NCBI GenBank assembly: GCA_002389175.1
Contig: DGNZ01000427.1
Span: 1-13,682, forward strand
Direction: 5' to 3'
From: Rhodospirillaceae bacterium UBA4479
GTDB lineage: Bacteria > Pseudomonadota > Alphaproteobacteria > Rhodospirillales > Casp-alpha2
DNA length: 13,682 nucleotides
Positions 6,378 to 13,634 of this stretch are shown here, one piece after another (position 1 is the first letter of the stretch; every line of letters begins with the position of its first letter). The notes under the pieces are model-generated. The model was not told the origin of the DNA and did not search any database. It saw only the letters and a list, made by a program, of their open reading frames with translations. The position numbers and the translations under genes were made by a program.

Positions 6378-6474
6378 CGTCATCCCTGCGCTCCCGTCTC
6401 ATGGTCCGGGACAGGCATTGGGGATCCACAAGCCCAGATTGACCAGATGGATTCCCGCCTTCGCGGGAATGACG
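6378..6474. repeat. Palindromic interspersed repeat between glxC and glxD
   Basis: The right arm at 6450-6474 is the same family as the element at 4-130: hairpin ATTCCCGC, loop CTTC, GCGGGAAT at 6451-6470, then GACG. The left end starts with CGTCATCCC at 6378-6386, matching the end of that family in inverted orientation, but its inner part has a different hairpin, TCCCG at 6392-6396 with CGGGA at 6407-6411. It fills most of the 130-bp gap inside an otherwise tightly packed operon and ends 13 nt before the glxD start. It could act as an mRNA-stabilising structure or a partial terminator. Confidence 0.78.
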
Positions 6475-6487
6475 GGTAGGGTTTGAT

Positions 6488-7816
6488 ATGACAACAAAAC
6501 CACCACAAACACTGCCAAAATTCTCATCAACGTTTGATCCGCACACGCTTGCAGAAATCCGCCGAGCTGCTGCGACGGGGATTTACGATATTCGCGGCGG
6601 TGGTGCCAAACGTGCGGTGCCGCACTTTGATGACCTGCTTTTTCTGGGTGCGTCGGTATCTCGTTACCCCCTCGAAGGATATCGCGAGGCGTGCAACACA
6701 TCTGTCATTCTTGGCGACCGATTTGCATCGAAACCGATTGAATTAAGAATTCCGATCACGATTGCCGGGATGAGCTTTGGGTCGCTTTCGGGTCAAGCTA
6801 AGGAGGCGTTGGGACGGGGGGCGAACATTGCGGGCACGTCGACCACGACGGGCGATGGCGGTATGACGGTTGAGGAACGCGGTCACTCCAAACAGCTTGT
6901 ATATCAATATTTGCCCAGCCGCTACGGTATGAACCCGGATGATCTGCGCAAGGCCGATGCCATCGAAATCGTCGTCGGCCAAGGTGCGAAACCCGGTGGT
7001 GGTGGCATGTTATTGGGTCAGAAAATTACGGACCGAGTCGCTGAAATGCGGACGTTGCCCAAGGGGATTGATCAGCGCTCAGCCTGTCGCCATCCCGATT
7101 GGACAGGGCCGGATGATCTGGAAATTAAGATTCAAGAGCTTCGCGAAATCACCGATTACGAAAAACCGATCTACGTCAAAATAGGGGCGTCGCGGCCCTA
7201 TTACGACACCGCGTTGGCCGTGAAATCCGGTGCCGATGTGGTGGTGCTGGATGGCATGCAGGGCGGCACTGCGGCGACCCAGGATGTGTTTATCGAACAC
7301 GTTGGCATCCCGATCTTGGCGGCGATCCGACCAGCGGTCAGGGCACTGGAAGAACTGGGTATGCACCGCAAAGTGCAGTTGGTTGTTTCGGGTGGCATCC
7401 GCCATGGCGCCGATGTGGCGAAGTGCTTGGCCCTGGGTGCTGATGCGGTTTCAATTGGCACGGCGGCGCTGGTGGCACTCGGCGACAATGACCCAATGTA
7501 CGAAGAAGAATATGCCAAATTGGGCACGACAGCGGGGGCCTATGATGATTGGCACGAAGGCAACGATCCGGCAGGCATTACGACCCAGGACCCGGAACTG
7601 GCCGCAAGACTTGATCCGGTGGCCGCAGGGCGCAGACTGGCGAATTTCTTGAACGTGATGACGCTTGAATGTCAGACGATTGCGCGCGCTTGTGGCAAAT
7701 CGGATGTGCGAAACTTAGAACCCGAAGACCTGGTTGCTTTGACGGTCGAGGCCGCTGCAATGGCTCGCGTGCCCCTGGCGGGCACTGACTGGATACCGGG
7801 CAACAGCGGGTACTAA
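6488..7816 (+). CDS. glxD: FMN-binding glutamate synthase family protein, GlxD/MgsC type
   Basis: This 442-aa protein is the FMN-containing (beta/alpha)8 barrel of the glutamate synthase family. Landmarks are ITIAGMSFGSLSGQAKEALGRG near 90-112, GDGGMTVEERGHSKQ, GQGAKPGGGGMLLGQKI near 165-180, YVKIGASR, VVVLDGMQGGTAATQDV near 250-266, and the phosphate-binding VVSGGIRHGADVAKCLALGADAVSIGTAAL near 303-332. It would take the amine released by the amidotransferase subunit and transfer it to a carbon acceptor such as 2-oxoglutarate or glutamate. In ordinary glutamate synthase, three cysteines of a 3Fe-4S cluster precede the ATQD motif; here the matching stretch, AYDDWHEGNDPAGITTQD, has none. The ATG at 6488 has only a weak AGGG site. 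As MgsC it would act in N-methylglutamate synthesis. Confidence 0.87.
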   Translation: MTTKPPQTLPKFSSTFDPHTLAEIRRAAATGIYDIRGGGAKRAVPHFDDLLFLGASVSRYPLEGYREACNTSVILGDRFASKPIELRIPITIAGMSFGSLSGQAKEALGRGANIAGTSTTTGDGGMTVEERGHSKQLVYQYLPSRYGMNPDDLRKADAIEIVVGQGAKPGGGGMLLGQKITDRVAEMRTLPKGIDQRSACRHPDWTGPDDLEIKIQELREITDYEKPIYVKIGASRPYYDTALAVKSGADVVVLDGMQGGTAATQDVFIEHVGIPILAAIRPAVRALEELGMHRKVQLVVSGGIRHGADVAKCLALGADAVSIGTAALVALGDNDPMYEEEYAKLGTTAGAYDDWHEGNDPAGITTQDPELAARLDPVAAGRRLANFLNVMTLECQTIARACGKSDVRNLEPEDLVALTVEAAAMARVPLAGTDWIPGNSGY

Positions 7817-7826
7817 AACTCATAGA

Positions 7827-7888
7827 TGTCATCCCCGCGAAGGCGGGGTTCTTCATCATTCAAGACTCCCGCCTATGCGGGAGTGACA
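7827..7888. repeat. Palindromic repeat pair between glxD and glnT/gmaS
   Basis: The left arm at 7827-7851 contains hairpin CCCCGC, loop GAAG, GCGGGG (7833-7848). The right arm contains ACTCCCGC, loop CTAT, GCGGGAGT (7865-7884), and both ends carry TGTCA in inverted orientation (7827-7831 and 7884-7888). The two arms differ from each other by paired changes that keep the stems intact, so the structure looks preserved while the sequence drifts. The element occupies almost the whole 88-bp gap and ends 4 nt before the ribosome binding site of the next gene. Confidence 0.8.
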
Positions 7889-7892
7889 GCTA

Positions 7893-7898
7893 AAGGAG
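7893..7898 (+). promoter_or_regulatory. Strong ribosome binding site that fixes the ligase start
   Basis: AAGGAG lies 6 nt before the ATG at 7905. A TTG directly upstream at 7902 is in frame but would be only 3 nt from the site, so 7905 is preferred. Confidence 0.85.
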
Positions 7899-7904
7899 AA
7901 ATTG

Positions 7905-9215
7905 ATGGCAAAGGCAAACTTGGCAGAGATCGCAAAGAAGAAAGGCATCAAATATTTTCAGGTGTCTTTCATTGATCTGTTCGGGGTTATGCGGGCCAAA
8001 CTGGTGCCAGCATCGGCCATCGCGGGGATGCAAAAAGACGGTGCCGGTTTCGCGGGCTTTGCCGCCTGGTTGGATATGACCCCGGCCGACAGCGATATGT
8101 TCGCGATCCCTGATCCCGATAGCCTGATCCAATTGCCCTGGAAGCCAGAAGTCGCGTGGCTGGCCGCTGATCTATATATGGATGGCAAAGAAGTCGCCCA
8201 TGCGCCACGTAACACGTTAAAGCGTGTTTTGGCCGAGGCTGAGAAGCAAGGCTATTACATGAAGCATGGCGTTGAGTGTGAATATTTTCTGACCACGCCC
8301 GATGGTTCTGAGATTTCGGATGCCGCCGATACCCAGGAAAAACCGTGCTACGACATTTCAGCACTCATGCGTCGCTATGACGTCATCCGTGAAATTTGTG
8401 ATGCGATGCTGTCCTTGGGATGGGGGCCGTACCAAAATGATCACGAGGATGCCAACGGCCAGTTTGAAATGAACTGGGATTATGACCATGCCCTGCAGAC
8501 TGCCGACAAACAGGCGTTCTTTAAATATATGGTCAAAACAATTGCTGAAAATCACGGCCTGCGCGCGACGTTTATGCCAAAGCCGTTTACGCACCTGACG
8601 GGTAACGGGTGCCACATGCACATCAGCGTGTGGGACAAGACGGGTAAAAAGAACCTGTTCCATGATAAAAAGGGCGAGCTCGGTATTTCCGACGTTGGCT
8701 ATCATTTCTTGGGCGGCATGCTTAACCATGCACAGGGACTGTGTGCGATAACCAATCCGACCGTGAACAGCTATAAGCGGATTAACGCGCCGCGCACGAC
8801 ATCGGGCGCGACGTGGTCGCCCAGTTCCATCACGTATGGCGGCAACAATCGCACACACATGATCCGCATTCCTGATGATGATCGGTTTGAATTGCGCTTG
8901 GCCGATGGTGCTGCGAACCCGTATTTGATGCCTGCGGCCGTCATGGCAGCAGGGCTGGATGGGATCGCCAATAAAACAGATCCCGGCAAGCGTCTGGATA
9001 TCGACATGTATGCAGATGGCCATACGGTGAAAGGTGCCAAGAAACTCCCGCTTAATCTGTTGGATGCGCTTCGGGCACTCGAAAAAGACAAAACGCTCGC
9101 CTCAATGCTTGGCAAAGAGACGGTGTCAGCGTTTATCAAACTCAAAACCGGTGAATGGAACGACTACGCATCACACCTGACCGATTGGGAACGCGCGCAT
9201 ACGCTGGATTGCTAA
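7905..9215 (+). CDS. glnT: Type III glutamine synthetase-like ligase (GlnT or gamma-glutamylmethylamide synthetase GmaS)
   Basis: This 436-aa cytosolic enzyme belongs to the glutamine synthetase superfamily, GlnT/GmaS branch. It joins ammonia, or methylamine in GmaS, to the gamma-carboxyl of glutamate with ATP. The N-terminal beta-grasp domain runs from about 10 to 100, with the marker KGIKYFQVSFIDLFGVMRAKLVP. The catalytic part has VECEYF (E124, E126), NGQFEMN (E188), TGNGCHMHISVWD (H237, H239), NPTVNSYKR, GNNRTHMIRIP and RFELRLADGAANPY (E329). These metal and nucleotide residues look complete. The start follows AAGGAG by 6 nt. It is the last gene of the glxBCD unit and sits behind a hairpin-forming repeat. 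In methylamine users, gmaS and mgsABC cluster like this; in rhizobia, glnT and glxBCD are the alternative. The motifs do not decide between them. Confidence 0.87.
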   Translation: MAKANLAEIAKKKGIKYFQVSFIDLFGVMRAKLVPASAIAGMQKDGAGFAGFAAWLDMTPADSDMFAIPDPDSLIQLPWKPEVAWLAADLYMDGKEVAHAPRNTLKRVLAEAEKQGYYMKHGVECEYFLTTPDGSEISDAADTQEKPCYDISALMRRYDVIREICDAMLSLGWGPYQNDHEDANGQFEMNWDYDHALQTADKQAFFKYMVKTIAENHGLRATFMPKPFTHLTGNGCHMHISVWDKTGKKNLFHDKKGELGISDVGYHFLGGMLNHAQGLCAITNPTVNSYKRINAPRTTSGATWSPSSITYGGNNRTHMIRIPDDDRFELRLADGAANPYLMPAAVMAAGLDGIANKTDPGKRLDIDMYADGHTVKGAKKLPLNLLDALRALEKDKTLASMLGKETVSAFIKLKTGEWNDYASHLTDWERAHTLDC

Positions 9216-9237
9216 ATTTACCAAAGCTGGATGTGAC

Positions 9238-9732
9238 CTATCGACAGGCAGGTTCCGTTGTGAATGCGGAGCCAGAGTCCACCAAGGCATGCCCGGCAAG
9301 GAAGCTCCGACCGATCAGTAGGTGATATTCGAAACGGCTGCGATCCACGAGGCTGACGTCCACGGATCGCTTGATTGAGCCGAGACAAATCTCAAACGAT
9401 ACCACGGGGCGCTCCTGCGGCTTACCGCTGTGCTGCTTGATGCGGGCGATGCGGACAACGGGTTTTTCGAAATGCTGAACGACGTTGGTTTTTGTAACGA
9501 CGTCAAATGAAACCGACTGTTTCCCACCCTTTGTCCCAATTTTAATATTGGTCGCGTGGATCGATGTGTTGTCAGCCCCGGTATCCAGCTTAGCCTCTAT
9601 CTTGATTGGGCCAGGGTAGACCATGACACGTTCTAAATAACCAAATGTTGTCTTATCAGCGTGGGCATTATCTGTGACGCCAAGCGTGATCAAGACGCCA
9701 AGTGCGCATAATAACCTTAAGCAAAGTCTCAT
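9238..9732 (-). CDS. Exported retropepsin-like / RimK-associated zinc-protease-family protein
   Basis: This 164-aa protein has a signal peptide (MRLCLRLLCALGVLITLG, probable cut after AHA at 23-25) and then one compact domain. The motif KLDTGADNTSIHA, with D50-T51-G52, and the hydrophobic HLLIGRSFL at 137-145 are the two halves of a pepsin-like flap and active-site pattern found in single-domain retropepsin-like proteins of the COG4067 'ATP-dependent zinc protease' group. It is therefore a candidate periplasmic aspartic peptidase; that activity is inferred. I use the ATG at 9732, with AAGGAG about 10 nt upstream. A longer GTG start at 9777 would add a charged extension before the signal peptide and overlap the DUF983 gene. 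It follows that gene by 34 nt. Confidence 0.72.
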   Translation of the reverse strand: MRLCLRLLCALGVLITLGVTDNAHADKTTFGYLERVMVYPGPIKIEAKLDTGADNTSIHATNIKIGTKGGKQSVSFDVVTKTNVVQHFEKPVVRIARIKQHSGKPQERPVVSFEICLGSIKRSVDVSLVDRSRFEYHLLIGRSFLAGHALVDSGSAFTTEPACR

Positions 9733-9766
9733 GGCTTTTTGGCTCCTTTTCTTTGACGGTTGCCGC

Positions 9767-10159
9767 CTACGACCCACCTGGCTTGGTCGCCTCTTCGGTG
9801 GAGCGGTGTTTGTGTTGCAGCGCGATGCCGATCCCTTTGAGGCGCGGTAGTATCCACGCGGTCAGGCCAAGGCTGAGCGGTCCCCACAGCACAACATGCA
9901 CCCAAACGGCGGGTTCGTGTTTAAATTCCACCCAGAGCGCGAGGCCAACGATAATGGTTCCAATAATCAACAGGGCAGGGACGACAGCACCGTCGCCTGC
10001 ATCATGTTCGGATAACACCAGCCCACAATTCCAGCATTCATCATTGACCTTCAGGAACTTCGCGTAAATCCGACCGATCCCGCAGCGCGGGCAGCGACCG
10101 CGAAATCCCAACTTGATAATCTCTTTGTCGGTGCGTTCGGGGTAGGTATCGCGCGTCAT
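9767..10159 (-). CDS. DUF983 domain protein (zinc-ribbon plus two membrane helices)
   Basis: This 130-aa protein matches DUF983. It starts with a cytoplasmic zinc ribbon, CPRCG (C23, C26) and CWNCG (C42, C45), continues with the family motif HDAGDGAVV at 52-60, and has two hydrophobic helices at about 57-76 and 85-106. The ending LPRLKGIGIALQHKH is also typical. The family is common in alphaproteobacteria and its function is unknown; neighbourhoods in other genomes sometimes include cytochrome oxidase genes, but none is present here. The ATG at 10159 has an AGGA site a few bases upstream. It lies first in a two-gene minus-strand unit with the retropepsin-like gene and is divergent from the EamA transporter gene. 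Confidence 0.85.
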   Translation of the reverse strand: MTRDTYPERTDKEIIKLGFRGRCPRCGIGRIYAKFLKVNDECWNCGLVLSEHDAGDGAVVPALLIIGTIIVGLALWVEFKHEPAVWVHVVLWGPLSLGLTAWILPRLKGIGIALQHKHRSTEEATKPGGS

Positions 10160-10296
10160 GGGGCATCCTACGCTTTGCTTAAGTATTGATATGCACAGAT
10201 TACTTAGCAGCCGTGCCTGTTTAAAGCGTGTCGTTTGCAGGCCCGGATGATAGGAGTTCGCGCATTGTCACACCCAAAGAAGCATCCCCGTTTCCT

Positions 10297-11196
10297 ATGA
10301 ATGCAACCACACCTTCACCTATAACCATGACGGTCCCGATTTTATTGGTGATCTTCGCTGGTTTTGTGCTTGCTGGCATGGATGCGCAAGCCAAGATCCT
10401 GGCGGCATTGGGTGCACCCGTTCTGATGATTATCTGGGGGCGGTATTTCTTTCATACGGTGGTGACTTTTGTCGTCTATGCCGGTGTGAAGAGATCATTC
10501 GCGTTCATGAAACCGCGCCGCCCCTGGTTGCAGTTTTTTCGGGCATCGGCGCTTTTTGGCGCGACGACGTTTTTCTATACCGCAATCACCCGGATGCCGT
10601 TGGGCGATGCGGCATCGATCCAGTTTTTGGCCCCGGTGTTGGTGACGGCATTCTCGGGTTTGTTCCTGGGCGAAAAAGTCGGCCCCAGACGTTGGGCGGC
10701 CGTTGTTTGCGCATTTGTGGGTGTGATCATTGTCGCCCGCCCTGGCAGTGGCGTCTTTGGCCTGTGGGCATTGATGCCGCTTGCGACCGCATTTCTGCTG
10801 GCCACGTATATGATCATGACGCGGACCATTCGCGACAAGGACAGCGCCGACGTGACGACTTTTTATACGACCGCCGTTGGCGCTGTCGTCCTGAGTGCGA
10901 TCATGCCGACGGTCTGGGAACCGTTGAGCGGTGATGCATGGGTTTTGATGGTGGGCATGGGCGTCGCGGGGGCCGTGGGGCATTATTGTTTTGTTCGGGC
11001 ATTCCATGCCGCCGAGGCATCTGCACTGGCACCCTTTACCTATGCACACGTGGTCGCAGCCATCATTTATGGATTGGTGATCTTCAAAGATCCGCCCAGT
11101 GTTTGGACATTGTCGGGAGCTGCATTGATTGTCGGGAGCGGTATTTATGTGTGGTATCGGGAAACCATGATTGCACGTGCGGCGCGACGGCCCTAA
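10297..11196 (+). CDS. EamA/DMT-family membrane transporter
   Basis: This protein of about 299 aa is a drug/metabolite transporter of the EamA type, with two repeated five-helix halves and about ten hydrophobic segments. Family features are GMDAQAKIL in the first helix, RYFFHTVVTF, FFYTAITRMPLGDAASIQFLAPVLVTAFSGLFLGEKVGPRRWAAVVCAFVGVIIVARPG in the first half, and APFTYAHVVAAIIYGLVIFKDPPSVWTLSGAALIVGSGIYVWYRE in the second. Substrate cannot be read from sequence; amino acids, metabolites or drugs are all possible. The start is uncertain: ATG 10297 has a weak ribosome site, ATG 10327 is an alternative, and an AGGAG at 10252-10256 lies 7 nt before an in-frame ATT at 10264. The ABC-F gene begins 9 nt after its stop, so the two may be cotranscribed. 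Confidence 0.85.
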   Translation: MNATTPSPITMTVPILLVIFAGFVLAGMDAQAKILAALGAPVLMIIWGRYFFHTVVTFVVYAGVKRSFAFMKPRRPWLQFFRASALFGATTFFYTAITRMPLGDAASIQFLAPVLVTAFSGLFLGEKVGPRRWAAVVCAFVGVIIVARPGSGVFGLWALMPLATAFLLATYMIMTRTIRDKDSADVTTFYTTAVGAVVLSAIMPTVWEPLSGDAWVLMVGMGVAGAVGHYCFVRAFHAAEASALAPFTYAHVVAAIIYGLVIFKDPPSVWTLSGAALIVGSGIYVWYRETMIARAARRP

Positions 11197-11205
11197 AACC
11201 CCCTC

Positions 11206-13020
11206 ATGGCACCTCCTATCCTCCGACTATCTGATATCCAATTGACCTTTGGCGGCACACCGTTACTCGAAGGGGCCAGCATGTCTGTCGCCCCTGGTGA
11301 GCGGTTATGTTTGGTTGGCCGTAATGGGTCTGGTAAATCAACATTCCTGAAAATTGCTGCTGGATTGATGGAACCCGATGACGGTGAAGTCTTCGTCCAG
11401 CCCGGCACCACGGTGGCCTACCTGCCTCAGGAACCCGATTTGTCCGGGTTTGCGACGGCACTTGATTACGTTGAATCCGGATTGTCGCCACAGGCTGAAT
11501 TGCATACCGCGCAAACATTGTTGAATGAACTTGGCCTGTCGGGCGATGAAGACCCCGCGTCCATGTCAGGTGGGGAACGTCGTCGAGCGGCTATTGTTCG
11601 CGAACTGGCTTCTGAACCTGATATCTTGTTGTTGGATGAGCCGACCAACCACTTGGACCTGCCCGCCATCGAATGGCTGGAAAAGCGCCTGAAATCACGA
11701 CGCGGTGCGTATGTGCTGATTTCCCACGACAGGCGATTCTTGGAAACTTTGTCGAATGCTGTGGTCTGGATTGATCTTGGGCGGACGCTGCGCATGGATA
11801 AAGGGTTCGAGCACTACGACGGCTGGCGCGAAGAAATCGTCACGCAAGAGGCGACCAATCGGCACAAGTTAGATCGTAAGCTGGTTAAAGAAACGGCATG
11901 GCTCCGCAAGGGTGTGACCGCACGGCGCAAACGAAACATGGGCCGCCTGCGCGCATTGATGGACCTGCGCCAACAACGCCGTGAACAACGCCAACGCTCA
12001 GGCGATGTCACCATTACGGCCAACGAGGCTGAATCTTCGGGCAAGCGTGTGATTGAGGCCAAGGGGATCACCAAGACTTATGACGGGCGCGCGATCGTAC
12101 AACCATTTTCGACCCGCATCCTTCGTGGCGACCGGGTCGGCATTATCGGTCCGAATGGCGCGGGGAAAACAACTTTGGTGCGCATGCTGACGGGAACATT
12201 AGCCCCGGACGCGGGCGATATTAAGATCGGGACATCTGTTGAGATGGCCAGTCTGGATCAGGGACGCGTTGAGTTGTCGGAAACGCTGACACTTCAAGAT
12301 GCCCTGACCGATGGCAGTGGTGACAGTGTTGTGGTGGGCGGCGTGCAGAAACACGTTGTCGGCTACATGAAGGATTTCTTATTCGATGCGTCCCAAGCGA
12401 AAACTCCGGTGTCGCGTTTGTCGGGTGGTGAGCGCGGGCGCTTGATGTTGGCACGTGCGATGACACGCCCCGGGAACTTGTTGATCTTGGACGAGCCCAC
12501 CAATGACCTTGATCTCGAAACCCTCGATCTTTTGCAAGAAATGGTATCGGAGTACGCGGGGACGGTGATTCTGGTCAGTCACGACCGGGATTTCCTGGAC
12601 CGGATCGTCACCTCGGTCATCAATTATGAAGGAGATGGCCGCTGGCAGGAATATGCGGGCGGCTACGCCGATATGATTGCGCAACGTGGTGCAGGCATGG
12701 TCAAAGAGGCAAAAGAGATCAACGGGGATGCGCCCAAAAAGAAATCCAGCGGCAAGTCTTCAGTGACGCCATCAAAGCTCAAGATGAGTTATAAAGATAA
12801 GTACGCGCTTGAGACGTTGCCCGACATGATGGCGACATTGGAACGCGAGATTGCTGAGCTGGAAACGAAAATGTCAGACCCCAATCTGTTCACGCAAGAC
12901 CCTGAAGCCTTTCAAGTGGCGACGGAAATGCTGACGGATAAGGCGATAGAACTCTCCCACGCCGAAGAAGAATGGCTACGGATCGAAGTTCTCAGAGAAA
13001 AAATCGAAGCCCAATCTTAG
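11206..13020 (+). CDS. uup: ABC-F family ATPase, Uup-like
   Basis: This 604-aa soluble protein has two ABC ATPase domains in one chain and no membrane helices, the ABC-F layout. The first domain has Walker A GRNGSGKS at 38-45, signature SGGER at 121-125, Walker B LLLDEPTNHLD at 141-151 and the H-loop SHD at 173-175. The second has GPNGAGKT at 315-322, LSGGER at 405-410, LLILDEPTNDLD at 425-436 and SHD at 458-460. The linker at about 205-265 is basic and helical. The C-terminus, from about 525, forms a predicted coiled coil (LPDMMATLEREIAELETKM), as in Uup. ABC-F proteins act on ribosomes; Uup also affects transposon excision and stress survival in E. coli. All ATPase motifs are intact. It starts 9 nt after the transporter stop with no clear ribosome site. 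Confidence 0.9.
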   Translation: MAPPILRLSDIQLTFGGTPLLEGASMSVAPGERLCLVGRNGSGKSTFLKIAAGLMEPDDGEVFVQPGTTVAYLPQEPDLSGFATALDYVESGLSPQAELHTAQTLLNELGLSGDEDPASMSGGERRRAAIVRELASEPDILLLDEPTNHLDLPAIEWLEKRLKSRRGAYVLISHDRRFLETLSNAVVWIDLGRTLRMDKGFEHYDGWREEIVTQEATNRHKLDRKLVKETAWLRKGVTARRKRNMGRLRALMDLRQQRREQRQRSGDVTITANEAESSGKRVIEAKGITKTYDGRAIVQPFSTRILRGDRVGIIGPNGAGKTTLVRMLTGTLAPDAGDIKIGTSVEMASLDQGRVELSETLTLQDALTDGSGDSVVVGGVQKHVVGYMKDFLFDASQAKTPVSRLSGGERGRLMLARAMTRPGNLLILDEPTNDLDLETLDLLQEMVSEYAGTVILVSHDRDFLDRIVTSVINYEGDGRWQEYAGGYADMIAQRGAGMVKEAKEINGDAPKKKSSGKSSVTPSKLKMSYKDKYALETLPDMMATLEREIAELETKMSDPNLFTQDPEAFQVATEMLTDKAIELSHAEEEWLRIEVLREKIEAQS

Positions 13021-13034
13021 GCAAACAGATTAGA

Positions 13035-13634
13035 TTAATTGCTTTCGAGGTTTGCGCTGACCTGGGTCGGGGCCTTTTTTGGCAGCGTATAGAAGATGTG
13101 CTTACCAATCTTGGTGACCTGTTTTTTGGCTTCTGCCCAATACGGCTCAACATAATCAGCATGATACCACATGGCGCCACCGGTTGGATCTTCGATCACA
13201 CCCGCTGACGTTAAGCGTGCCAAGGTATTTGCACGACGCCAAGCTTCGGCCTCAAGGGGGACATCTTTTTTGCCATCACACCACCACGAGAACTGGCAAC
13301 GATGACGGCGGATTTCACCGCCCTGTCTGACAACCTTACAGACATCGTCTGGGAAACGTCGATCTTCAACGCGATTAAGGGTCACGGCTGCGACAGCCAC
13401 TTGGCCTGCCACAGGCTCGGAGCGGGCTTCCCAATAAATATTCATCGCCAAGCATTTTAAAGCGCGTTGATGCTTCGCTGCCGTTCGGTGCATTGAGACA
13501 TTTATCGGAGCCTGATACGTCGCTGCTTGCACACCGCTCGCCGCCGCATCGTGATCGCCGATCGACAAAGATACAATTGCAGCTGCTCCAACGGCAGCCG
13601 AAATACTTAGTGCTACGAACTTACGTTTCATCAT
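13035..13634 (-). CDS. SleB-like cell-wall hydrolase, exported
   Basis: This protein of about 199 aa has a positively charged start (MMKRKF) and a hydrophobic stretch at about 6-25, which serves as signal peptide or membrane anchor. Residues 58-175 form a Hydrolase_2 (SleB/CwlJ) domain: CLAMNIYWEARSEPVAGQVAVAAVTLNRVEDRRFPDDVCKVV, with candidate catalytic E69, then CQFSWWCDG and MWYHADYVEPYWA. Such enzymes cut peptidoglycan glycan strands; in non-spore-formers they are taken as envelope remodelling enzymes. Cysteines in DVCKVV, HRCQF and WWCDG could form periplasmic disulfides. GAGGG lies 9 nt before the ATG at 13634; an ATG at 13640 is only 3 nt from it and was not chosen. The gene converges on the ABC-F gene with 14 bp between stops. 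Confidence 0.85.
   Translation of the reverse strand: MMKRKFVALSISAAVGAAAIVSLSIGDHDAAASGVQAATYQAPINVSMHRTAAKHQRALKCLAMNIYWEARSEPVAGQVAVAAVTLNRVEDRRFPDDVCKVVRQGGEIRRHRCQFSWWCDGKKDVPLEAEAWRRANTLARLTSAGVIEDPTGGAMWYHADYVEPYWAEAKKQVTKIGKHIFYTLPKKAPTQVSANLESN

Noticed and set aside
1..7890. The recurring GTCATCCCCGCG units as a CRISPR array.
   Set aside because: Copies are kilobases apart, in inverted orientation, and without regular spacers or cas genes. They are interspersed palindromes.
8358..9023. A 221-codon minus-strand open frame opposite the type III ligase.
   Set aside because: It lies opposite conserved ligase motifs and shows no family features; its length follows from codon bias on the coding strand.
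13060..13085. A T-run after a GC-rich stretch as a terminator for the ABC-F gene.
   Set aside because: The run lies inside the 3' end of the converging hydrolase gene and the preceding bases do not form a convincing stem.
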